Shown one piece after another: positions 57,378-64,000 of a DNA stretch of 64,000 nt. The stretch is from Sagittula stellata E-37 (GTDB lineage Bacteria; Pseudomonadota; Alphaproteobacteria; Rhodobacterales; Rhodobacteraceae). The stretch is from assembly GCF_039724765.1 (NCBI RefSeq), contig NZ_CP155729.1, positions 2,613,501 to 2,677,500 on the forward strand, in the 5' to 3' direction. The translations under genes were made by a program, and so were the position numbers. The notes beneath the pieces are model-generated. The model did no database searches. It was not told the DNA's origin and saw only the letters and a program-made list of their open reading frames with translations. Numbering within the stretch: position 1 is the first letter of the stretch; each line of letters opens with the position of its first letter.

Positions 57378-59486
57378 TCATTCGCGGTTGCCCTGCCGCA
57401 GGACCGTGCCGGCGTCGGGTTCGATGACGAAACCGCCGCCCGTGTTGCCCGCAAGGTCGTTGCCCTCGTAGGTGCCGCCACCGCCCTCGCGGATACGGAT
57501 CGCGGCGTGGACATTGCCCCGGAACGTGTTGCCGCGCACGATCAGCCGTCCCTTCCCCTTCACCGAGAGCCCGTGAAAGGCGTTGCCGTCGATGTGGTTG
57601 TCCTGCAGGACACCGCCGCCACCGGAATGCACGTAGATGCCCGATTGCGCGCCGTCGCGTATGTCGTTGCCGAAGACCTCGGGGGCTGCGCCCTCGCGGA
57701 TCTCCACCCCGGCCATGGCGGTGCCGGTTATGCGGTTGCCCTCGATCCGGGCGGTGGCGCCCTCGGTCGCGGTGATGCCGCTCTGCCCGCCGCCACGGAT
57801 GACGTTGCCGCGCAGATCGGGCCGGGCGCTGCCCACCAGTTCGATCCCGGCTAGGGCGTTGTCCTCGATCCGGTTGTCCTCGAAATGACCGGCGCCGCCG
57901 GTGGTCACGAGGATGCCGGACCCACGCCCGTCACGAAAGGCGTTGCCGCGCACGTCGGGGCGGGCATCGCGGGCCACTTCCAGCCCCGCGACACGCGCGC
58001 CCCTGACTTCGTTGTCCTCCAGGACCGGCGCGCCGCCCTCCACCAGAAAACCGCGCGCCGCGCCCGGCAACACGTCGTTGCGGCGCAGGACCGATCCCCG
58101 GTCGTCCCGCAGGCGCACCGCCGCCAGACCGTCGCTGTCGAGCGTCACGCGCTCCAGCGTCAGCGCGCCGCGCGTCACCTCCACCGCGACCGACCTGCCG
58201 TCCCGATGCCGGATCGTCACCCCGTCCAGACCGCCCCCCTCCGCCGACCAGAGCACGGCCGGTCCGCCTTCGGCGAGGATCACCACCTCGCCCGGCGCGC
58301 CGCGCCCGACTATGGAAACCGCCTGCCGGACCTCGATCCCGCCGCGATAGGTGCCGGGGAACACCTCGATCACCGCGCCTTCGGGGGCGGCATGGACGGC
58401 CTCGGCCAGATCGGTGTAGCCGCCGCGGCCCGCCGCATCGACCACCAGCGCGCCAGAAACCGTCGGAGCGGGCGCCGGGGCGGCGGCGGCGCACTCTCGC
58501 GCCACCTGCCGCCGCGCCATGCCCGCGAAGACATGGCTGCTGCAGGCGTCCAGATAGGCCTCGTATCCCGCGCAGCCCATCGACCGCGCCTCCCGCCAGA
58601 GGGTGCTGCACTGCGCGCCCTCGTCCCGTGTGGCAGACACTGGCGGCGCGCTTGTGCCCTCGGCCGCCTGCAGAACGGTGCTGGCGGCGAGGATCGCGCG
58701 CATCGGGATCGCCATGTTGTACCCGCTTCGGCTGTCGCCCGCGTGGTGCAGCCCGACGACCCGCTTGTCCGTCAGCCGCATGACCGGAGAACCGGAGTTC
58801 CCACCAAGCGTGTCGCAGGAGTGCATGAGCTTGCCTTCCCGAGACACTGCAGGCGTCGCGGCGGCGCAGCCTTCGCGCGAGATGTGCTGCGCCTGCCCCT
58901 GCGGATGGCCGATGATCCACAGGAACTCCCCGCTTTCCGGGTCCGCGTCGGCCAGTTCCATGATGCCGTAGCGGTCTTCGGGTGCGCCGCGCACGGTGAG
59001 GACGGAATAATCGAGCGCGCGGCTCGTCTCCACGATCTCGGGCGCGACCTCGAATATCTCCACCCGCTCGACGTTGCCAGGGTCGACGTAGCCCAGCACG
59101 AGCTGCGCCGCCGCCAGCCCGCTGTCCGCCCCGCCGGGATCGCCGTCCATCCCGGGCACGCAGTGGTGGTTGGTGAGGATATGCCCGCCGCCGACGAGAA
59201 AGGCGGTGCAGAACCCGGTCTTCCCGTCGCGGAACTTCATGTCGAGCCGACCCACGGGCCGCCCGAGCCGCACGACCGGGCTGGCCGCGCCATAGCCGAT
59301 CACCGGTTCGTTCTGGTAGTTGCCGAAGGCCTGTTCCAGCACCGGTCCGCCGGTGCTTTGCCGCGGCTGGATGACGATACGCCCGAAGTCCGCCGGATCG
59401 AAAGCGGCGGGCCCTTCCTGCGCCGGAGCGGCCATACCTGCGAGGGAGAGAGAGAGGGCGGCGGCGAGGCGGATGAGCTGCGGCAT
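57378..59486 (-). CDS. Secreted trypsin-like protease fused to a right-handed beta-helix
   Basis: A 702-residue protein. Signal (MPQLIRLAAALSLSLAGMAAPAQ), then a chymotrypsin-fold protease at about 40-270: NHHC (His107/108), ALDYSVL (Asp159) and GGNSGSPVMRL (Ser231). A small cysteine-bearing segment (291-332, CSTLWREARSMGCAGYEAYLDACSSHVFAGMARRQVAREC) follows, then parallel beta-helix repeats to the end, with many GNxF/GxDNxI-type turns such as VRGNAFRDGRGSGILV and IEGNRITGTAMAGVEI. The protease triad is intact. I know no described protein with this order. It stands between purC and purS. Confidence 0.85.
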   Translation of the reverse strand: MPQLIRLAAALSLSLAGMAAPAQEGPAAFDPADFGRIVIQPRQSTGGPVLEQAFGNYQNEPVIGYGAASPVVRLGRPVGRLDMKFRDGKTGFCTAFLVGGGHILTNHHCVPGMDGDPGGADSGLAAAQLVLGYVDPGNVERVEIFEVAPEIVETSRALDYSVLTVRGAPEDRYGIMELADADPESGEFLWIIGHPQGQAQHISREGCAAATPAVSREGKLMHSCDTLGGNSGSPVMRLTDKRVVGLHHAGDSRSGYNMAIPMRAILAASTVLQAAEGTSAPPVSATRDEGAQCSTLWREARSMGCAGYEAYLDACSSHVFAGMARRQVARECAAAAPAPAPTVSGALVVDAAGRGGYTDLAEAVHAAPEGAVIEVFPGTYRGGIEVRQAVSIVGRGAPGEVVILAEGGPAVLWSAEGGGLDGVTIRHRDGRSVAVEVTRGALTLERVTLDSDGLAAVRLRDDRGSVLRRNDVLPGAARGFLVEGGAPVLEDNEVRGARVAGLEVARDARPDVRGNAFRDGRGSGILVTTGGAGHFEDNRIEDNALAGIELVGSARPDLRGNVIRGGGQSGITATEGATARIEGNRITGTAMAGVEIREGAAPEVFGNDIRDGAQSGIYVHSGGGGVLQDNHIDGNAFHGLSVKGKGRLIVRGNTFRGNVHAAIRIREGGGGTYEGNDLAGNTGGGFVIEPDAGTVLRQGNRE

Positions 59487-59611
59487 GAAAACGGGTCCGG
59501 TCAAATGGCGTGTGACAGGCTAGCCCGGCCCGTGCGGCGCGGCCAAGGGTGGAATACCGGGATTTTGCGGGCGGAGCTTGCGGGTGGGGCTTGCGGTTTC
59601 GCTGCCTGCGG

Positions 59612-59672
59612 CAGCGACCCGCCGGGGGCGCTGCCCCCGGACCCCCGGAGTATTTTTCAAAGCAGAGAAACA
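59612..59672. repeat. Dispersed extragenic repeat, degenerate copy D
   Basis: GGGGGCGCTGCCCCC hairpin followed by CGGACCCCCGGAGTATTTTTCAAAGCAGAGAAACA. It keeps the GGAGTATTT element and the G/C-rich neighbour of copies A and C but the second half is degenerate. Confidence 0.45.
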
Positions 59673-59704
59673 GGCGCGCCGGGTTCCGGGGACGACGCGG
59701 GCAA

Positions 59705-59733
59705 GGAAAAGGGCGGCCCGTTCGGGGCCGCCC
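59705..59733 (-). terminator. Terminator of purC
   Basis: On the minus strand GGGCGGCCC, loop, GGGCCGCCC (59711-59719 with 59725-59733), followed by TTTTCC. It lies 45 bases after the purC stop and separates purC from the protease gene. Confidence 0.75.
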
Positions 59734-59777
59734 TGCAGCGATGTCGTCCGACCTGTGCCCTTTCTGTTAGCGGGGCG

Positions 59778-60539
59778 TCAGTTGATCAGCTTCGGTTTTG
59801 GCATGTGGGTGCTCTGCTTCGGCATGACACCCAGCCTGCGCGCCACTTCGGTGTAGGCGTCGGCCAGGTTGCCGAGATCCTGCCGGAAGACGTCCTTATC
59901 GAGCTTCTGGCCGGTTTCGAGATCCCACAGGCGGCACGAATCGGGCGAGATCTCATCCGCCACGATCAACCGCTGGTAATCGCCGTCGTAGACCCGTCCG
60001 ATCTCGATCTTGAAGTCGACGAGCTTGATGCCGACGCCGTACATCAGCCCCGACAGGTAGTCGTTTACCCGGAGCGCCAGCGCGAGGATGTCGTCCATGT
60101 CCTGCTGGCTGGCCCAGCCGAAGGCGGCGATGTGCTCTTCGGTGACCAGCGGATCGCCCAGCTTGTCGTCCTTGTAGCAGTATTCCACGATCGGACGGGG
60201 CAGCGCCGTGCCCTCCTCGATCCCCAGCCGTTTCGACAGGGAACCCGCGGCGTAGTTGCGCACGATAATTTCCAGCGGGATGATCTCGACCGCGCGGACG
60301 AGCTGTTCGCGCATGTTGAGCCGCTTGATGAAATGCGTGGGCACGCCGACGTTGTTGAGGCCGGTCATGAAGAACTCGCTCAGGCGGTTGTTCAGCACGC
60401 CCTTGCCCTCGATCACGTCCTTCTTCTGCGCGTTGAAGGCGGTGGCGTCGTCCTTGAAATACTGGACGATGGTGCCCGGTTCCGGGCCTTCATACAGGAT
60501 CTTCGCCTTGCCTTCGTAGATCTTCTTGCGGCGTGCCAT
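59778..60539 (-). CDS. purC: Phosphoribosylaminoimidazole-succinocarboxamide synthase
   Basis: A 253-residue enzyme joining CAIR and aspartate in purine synthesis. The start [36 protein letters not shown] has the family phosphate loop ([11 protein letters not shown]). Motifs are [45 protein letters not shown] and [34 protein letters not shown] terminator follows, so it seems to be its own transcription unit. A hairpin with a T-run lies just before the start. Confidence 0.97.
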   Translation of the reverse strand: MARRKKIYEGKAKILYEGPEPGTIVQYFKDDATAFNAQKKDVIEGKGVLNNRLSEFFMTGLNNVGVPTHFIKRLNMREQLVRAVEIIPLEIIVRNYAAGSLSKRLGIEEGTALPRPIVEYCYKDDKLGDPLVTEEHIAAFGWASQQDMDDILALALRVNDYLSGLMYGVGIKLVDFKIEIGRVYDGDYQRLIVADEISPDSCRLWDLETGQKLDKDVFRQDLGNLADAYTEVARRLGVMPKQSTHMPKPKLIN

Positions 60540-60886
60540 GGGGCCCCTTTCAGAAACGGGAAAACCGCGCTCGGGGCGCGGTGCTTGACGCCCTCATACG
60601 ATGCCCGCGCCATCGCCGCAAGCCTCGCCGCAAAGGAGACGGGCCGCGCCCCTGTCCGCCATACTCTCCGCCGCACCGCCCGAGGCACACGGCCAGAGGC
60701 CGGGGCCGAGACGGCATGCCCGCCGCGAGGCGCACCGCCGGATCGGGCACGTCCGGTCGGTCGTCCGGTACGCACGGGCGGACGATTGCGCAAAACCGGG
60801 GCTTCGGAGACCAACTGCCGCTTGCGCCGGAGCACGCGGGACGGCATACCCGTTCCCGACCAACTTTCCCCAAGGGAGCGAGAGCC
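60540..60886. other. Intergenic region between purC and the ATPase zeta gene
   Basis: These 347 bases lie between two divergent genes and contain no convincing gene. Besides the hairpin at 60564-60582 I see only G/C-rich sequence and the ribosome site CAAGGGAG before 60887. Promoters for both genes must be here, but none is clear enough to mark. Confidence 0.5.
60561..60582 (-). terminator. Terminator-like hairpin in front of purC
   Basis: On the minus strand ACCGCGC, loop CCCGA, GCGCGGT, then TTTTCCC, ending 22 bases before the purC start. It could be an attenuator in the purC leader or a stop for upstream transcription. Confidence 0.4.
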
Positions 60887-61204
60887 ATGACCACCTTCGA
60901 AGACCGCGAGAACGCGTTCGAGAACAAGTACGCCCACGATCAGGAAATGCAGTTCAAGGCCGAAGCGCGCACCAACAAGCTTCTGGGTCTCTGGGCGGCG
61001 GAACTTCTGGGCAAGACCGGCGACGATGCCAACAGCTACGCCATCGAGGTCGTGAAGGCGGATTTCGAGGAAGCGGGACATGACGACGTGATCCGCAAGG
61101 TCGTGGCCGATCTGGGCGACAAGGCGACCGAGGACGAGATCCGGGCCAAGCGCGCCGCCCTCGTGGCCGTCGCCAAGGACCAGATCATGAAAGAGGTCGA
61201 CTGA
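60887..61204 (+). CDS. F1-ATPase inhibitor subunit zeta (DUF1476)
   Basis: A 105-residue helical protein: MTTFEDRENAFENKYAHDQEMQFKAEARTNKLLGLWAAELLG, then DANSYAIEVVKADFEEAGHDDVIRKV and TEDEIRAKRAALVAVAKDQIMKE. This is the DUF1476 family, shown in Paracoccus to be the zeta subunit that inhibits ATP hydrolysis by F1 in alphaproteobacteria. The N-terminal part is the inhibitory region. AAGGGAG precedes the start at 60887. The ATP synthase genes are elsewhere. It has its own terminator. Confidence 0.94.
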   Translation: MTTFEDRENAFENKYAHDQEMQFKAEARTNKLLGLWAAELLGKTGDDANSYAIEVVKADFEEAGHDDVIRKVVADLGDKATEDEIRAKRAALVAVAKDQIMKEVD

Positions 61205-61242
61205 CGGCCCCTCCCGGTTTCCGGGCGACTTCACGCCGACTT

Positions 61243-61280
61243 AAAGGGGCGCGCACGGTCTGGACCGGCGCGCCCTTTTC
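61243..61280 (+). terminator. Terminator of the zeta subunit gene
   Basis: A long stem: AAAGGGGCGCGCACGGTC paired with GACCGGCGCGCCCTTTT (one mismatch), loop of two bases, ending in TTTT. Confidence 0.85.
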
Positions 61281-61466
61281 GTATTTTGCTGCGGCGCTTT
61301 GCCAGGGCGCCTTCGACGTGTGCACGCTCCGGTCAGAGCCGATACCGGCCGCCTCTGGAAAGCACCGGGCAATTGACCCGAACGGCGTGGGTCCGAAGGC
61401 TACGTTAAGGATTTGCGTCTAGCACTGCTGCCAGCGTGACACCCGGGGGCGAGTGGAGCAGGCACA

Positions 61467-63323
61467 GTGAACCGACTTTTCTTGCGCGCGCCGGATGCCG
61501 TGCGCCGCGTACTTCCCCTCGTGCTGGGCATGGTGCTGGCCGGATTGCTCTGGCAGAAGGCGCAGGCGCTCGACTGGGCCGCCGTCGCCGACGCCTTCAC
61601 CTCAATCGCGCCGTGGCGCTGGGTCGGTGCCGCGATGGCCGCCGCCATCAGCTTCTGGGCCGTGGCACAGTACGACGTGACCGCGCACCGGCACTTCCGC
61701 ACCGGGCGGCCCGACACTGCCGCGCGGCGGGCCGGGGCCACCGCCATCGCCGTGGGGCAGACCACCGGCTTCGGACCCGCCGTCGGGGCGGCGCTGCGCT
61801 GGCGGCTGATGCCGGACCTCGGTCGCGGCACCGTCCTCAGGATCACCGGTTTCGTCACGCTGGGATTCTTTGCCGCCTGGGGGACGATCGCGCTGACACT
61901 GGCGGTGCCGGTGCTGGCCGGGCACGCCTGGCTGGGCCTCGCGCTGCTGCCGCTCGGTCTCGCCGCCGTTTCCGCCCTGCTTTTCGCCTTTCCGCACCTG
62001 AACGTGCTCGGACGGCAATGCGACCTGCCCAGCATTCCCGCCTTCCTGCAGATGGTGGCGCTGGCGGGCTGCGACGTGCTCTTTGCCGGGCTGGCCCTGG
62101 ACCTGATGCTGCCGCCGGAGACCGCGCCTGCGCTGCCGGTGCTGATCGCCACCTTCACCCTCGCGCTTGGCGCGGGCATGATCGGCGGCACGCCCGGCGG
62201 TGTCGGCCCGTTCGAACTGGCGCTGGTCACGCTCCTGCCCGGCACCGCCACGCCGGAACTGGCTGCCGCGCTGATCGCCTTCCGCATGGTGTATTACGCC
62301 GTGCCCTGCATCCTCGGCGCCAGCTACGCGTTGCTGGCCCCGCCCCACCGCCAGCCCCCCGCCCCGGCCCTCAGGCCCCGGCTGTCGCTTGGCCCCCGGG
62401 CCGAACTGCCCATCGCCGCACAGGCCGACCACCGTGCCATCGCCACCCTCCAGTCCGAGGGGACGGCGCTGCGCACGCCGCAGACCCTGACGCTGTTCCT
62501 CGGCGCGGTCGAGGGTCCGCTGGCGCCGCTCCTGCCCGCGCTCCACCGCGCCGCAAGGGACGAGAACCGCCTGCCCTGCCTCTACAAGCTGACCGGCCGC
62601 GACGCCGTGACGGCCCGCCGCGCGGGCTGGCACATGGCCGCCTTCGCGGTGGAGGCGGTGATCGACACCGCCCGACACGACCTGTGCGGACCGGACTATC
62701 GCCAGCTCCGCCGCTTTCTGCGCAAGGCCGAAGAGGCGGGCCTGACCTTCGGCCCGATCGCCGCACCCGACTGGGAGCGCATGACCGAAATACACAGCGC
62801 CTGGGAGGACAGTCACGGGGCAGAGCGCGGGCTGACCATGGGCCGCTTCTGCCCGCTCTACATGTCGGACAAGCCGCTCTTCGGTGCCTGGCACAAGGGG
62901 CGCCTCATCGCCTTCACAAGCTGGCTGCAGACCGGCGGCACGCTCAGCCTCGACCTCGTCCGGCACGAGGCGGAGACGCCACAAGGCACCATGCACGGGT
63001 TGGTGCAGGCGGTCATCGGCCACGCCCGCAAGCAGGGCATCGCCGAGGTCTGCCTGGCCGCCCTGCCCCACCCGGCACTCCCCGGGCGGCTGAAGGGCTG
63101 CGCAGGCCTGACCCGCTTCAAGGCCAGCTTCGCGCCGCGTTGGCGACCGCTCTACATCGGGGCGCCGGACGTGTTGCAACTGGCGCTCGCCGCAGCCGAC
63201 ATCCGCCGTGCCATCCTGGCACCTGCCCCGCTCCGGCGCAGCACGCACGATCTTTGGTCGCTCGACGCGCTGGTCGATGCGCCGCCGGACGACGCGCTGC
63301 CCGCCTGCCGTCGCGCTGGCTGA
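61467..63323 (+). CDS. MprF-like phosphatidylglycerol lysyltransferase/flippase
   Basis: A 618-residue protein with an N-terminal membrane part of about eight segments (VLPLVLGMVLAGLLW, VGAAMAAAISFWAVAQYDVTAH, TGFVTLGFFAAWGTIALTLAVPVLAG, LPVLIATFTLALGAGMIGGTPGGVGPFELALV) and a cytoplasmic GNAT-type domain with EDSHGAERGLTMGRFCPLYMSDKPLFGAWHKGRLIAFTSWLQT. This is the MprF arrangement, which modifies membrane lipids with an amino acid or ornithine-type head group and flips them. The membrane part is shorter than the 14 segments of Gram-positive MprF. The lipid and amino acid used are not known. Confidence 0.85.
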   Translation: MNRLFLRAPDAVRRVLPLVLGMVLAGLLWQKAQALDWAAVADAFTSIAPWRWVGAAMAAAISFWAVAQYDVTAHRHFRTGRPDTAARRAGATAIAVGQTTGFGPAVGAALRWRLMPDLGRGTVLRITGFVTLGFFAAWGTIALTLAVPVLAGHAWLGLALLPLGLAAVSALLFAFPHLNVLGRQCDLPSIPAFLQMVALAGCDVLFAGLALDLMLPPETAPALPVLIATFTLALGAGMIGGTPGGVGPFELALVTLLPGTATPELAAALIAFRMVYYAVPCILGASYALLAPPHRQPPAPALRPRLSLGPRAELPIAAQADHRAIATLQSEGTALRTPQTLTLFLGAVEGPLAPLLPALHRAARDENRLPCLYKLTGRDAVTARRAGWHMAAFAVEAVIDTARHDLCGPDYRQLRRFLRKAEEAGLTFGPIAAPDWERMTEIHSAWEDSHGAERGLTMGRFCPLYMSDKPLFGAWHKGRLIAFTSWLQTGGTLSLDLVRHEAETPQGTMHGLVQAVIGHARKQGIAEVCLAALPHPALPGRLKGCAGLTRFKASFAPRWRPLYIGAPDVLQLALAAADIRRAILAPAPLRRSTHDLWSLDALVDAPPDDALPACRRAG

Positions 63324-63504
63324 TCCACGGCCCCGCTGATCCCCCGCGTCGCGTCCGCACGGCGCCCCGATCCGCACGATCCTCCGGCCAGCACGCCCGC
63401 CCAACCCCCGGCAAAGCGCCTGCAGGGACAGGCGATACATCCGCCCCGGGCATGGACAATCCCTGCGCGCTCTGCACAGATGCGGGCAACGCTGGGAGGC
63501 TTCG

Positions 63505-64000
63505 ATGAACGATACACTGCGCGGCTGCCTGTGGATGACAGGGGCAATCGCTTCCTTCACGACAATGGCCATTGCCGGGCGTGCCGTCAGCCTCGATCTC
63601 GACACCTTCGAAATCATGCTCTTCCGGTCCATAATCGGCATCGTCATCGTGTTGTCGGTCGCCAGCCTCGCCCGCACCCGCCAGCAGATCACCACGCGGT
63701 CGATGCACCTGCACGGCATTCGCAACATCTGCCACTTTGCCGGACAGAACCTGTGGTTCTACTCGATCACCGTGATCCCCCTGGCGCAGGTCTTCGCGCT
63801 TGAGTTCACCCTGCCGTTCTGGGTCATGCTCATGAGTCCGCTGGTCCTTGGCGAGCGGCTCACGAAGAACCGCATTCTCGCCGCCGCCGCAGGCTTCATC
63901 GGTATCCTGATCGTCACCCGCCCCGCGCCCGAGACGCTGGAATTCGGCCAACTCACCGCCGCGCTGGCGGCCATCGGCTTTGCCGGGTCCGCTGTTTTCA
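63505..64000 (+). CDS. EamA/DMT family transporter, N-terminal part
   Basis: The gene starts at 63505 (MNDTLRGCLWMTGAIASFTT), with GGGAGG 6 bases upstream, and runs off the right edge after about 165 residues. Membrane segments include GCLWMTGAIASFTTMAIAG, MLFRSIIGIVIVLSVASL, FYSITVIPLAQVFALEF, FWVMLMSPLVLGE and ILAAAAGFIGILIVTRP, and the pair YSITVIPLAQVFALEFTLPFWVMLMSPLVLGERLT is typical of EamA domains. Substrate unknown. Confidence 0.85.
   Translation, partial: MNDTLRGCLWMTGAIASFTTMAIAGRAVSLDLDTFEIMLFRSIIGIVIVLSVASLARTRQQITTRSMHLHGIRNICHFAGQNLWFYSITVIPLAQVFALEFTLPFWVMLMSPLVLGERLTKNRILAAAAGFIGILIVTRPAPETLEFGQLTAALAAIGFAGSAVF

Noticed and set aside
57885..60890. A 1001-residue plus-strand open frame
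   Set aside because: Antisense to the protease/beta-helix gene and purC, both with intact motifs. It also spans their gap, as shadows do in high-G+C DNA.

Overview
The window (about 65% G+C, dense genes, short overlaps of the ATGA type, Shine-Dalgarno-led starts) looks like the chromosome of a marine alphaproteobacterium of the Rhodobacterales (Roseobacter group). Supporting signs are the very long B12-dependent ribonucleotide reductase, a two-domain cold-shock protein, an ATPase zeta subunit (DUF1476), IalB and DctB/DctD homologues, and dispersed Rhodobacteraceae-type extragenic repeats. Taxonomy is inferred from gene content only; no search was run.

Layout. 1-5.5 kb: the end of a sugar-binding protein gene, then a TetR regulator divergent from a three-subunit molybdenum hydroxylase resembling the PaoABC aldehyde oxidoreductase. 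5.6-10.0 kb: nrdJ on the minus strand with a NrdR-box-like palindrome and a DnaA box upstream, then tRNA-Pro. 10.1-24.7 kb: housekeeping genes (DUF192 protein, double cold-shock protein, pdxH, fabI, xanthine phosphoribosyltransferase, an aminotransferase, a parvulin-type foldase, trpE, sufE, a lipoprotein, RNase D, purN, purM), interrupted at 22.5-24.3 kb by a small accessory cassette: a duplicated-domain protein, an HExxH protein resembling metallopeptidase toxins, and a possible immunity protein. A DUF2945 protein and a CAU-anticodon tRNA (probably Ile2) follow.

24.8-41 kb is a respiratory and oxidation region. A NosR/NirI-type membrane flavo-iron-sulfur protein is paired with ApbE. A minus-strand run then reads PedF-like cytochrome, MoxJ-like binding protein, CoxG, CoxS, CoxL (form II) and CoxM. 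Divergent from it is a PQQ-alcohol module: binding protein, beta-propeller, ABC ATPase and permease, a small cytochrome c and an ExaF/PedH-type quinoprotein alcohol dehydrogenase with the lanthanide-type Asp-x-Asp signature. A plausible reading is that the quinoprotein makes aldehydes, the cytochromes take the electrons, and a neighbouring molybdenum hydroxylase oxidises the aldehyde further. Two copies of one 12-bp palindrome and an FNR-like box mark the promoters.

41-64 kb: a DeoR regulator with an MFS transporter, a HerA-like NTPase, a gene-poor stretch with terminator-ended intervals (possible small RNAs), an IalB protein, DUF808 and DoxX membrane proteins, a GAPDH gene preceded by three LacI-type palindromes, pepT, a TauE/SafE permease, DctD/DctB (the DctD copy lacks the GAFTGA loop), purQ, a chemoreceptor, purS, a secreted protease fused to a beta-helix, purC, the ATPase zeta subunit, an MprF-like lipid synthetase and the start of an EamA transporter. 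The purC-purS-purQ set is unusually split by a protease gene and a chemoreceptor gene.
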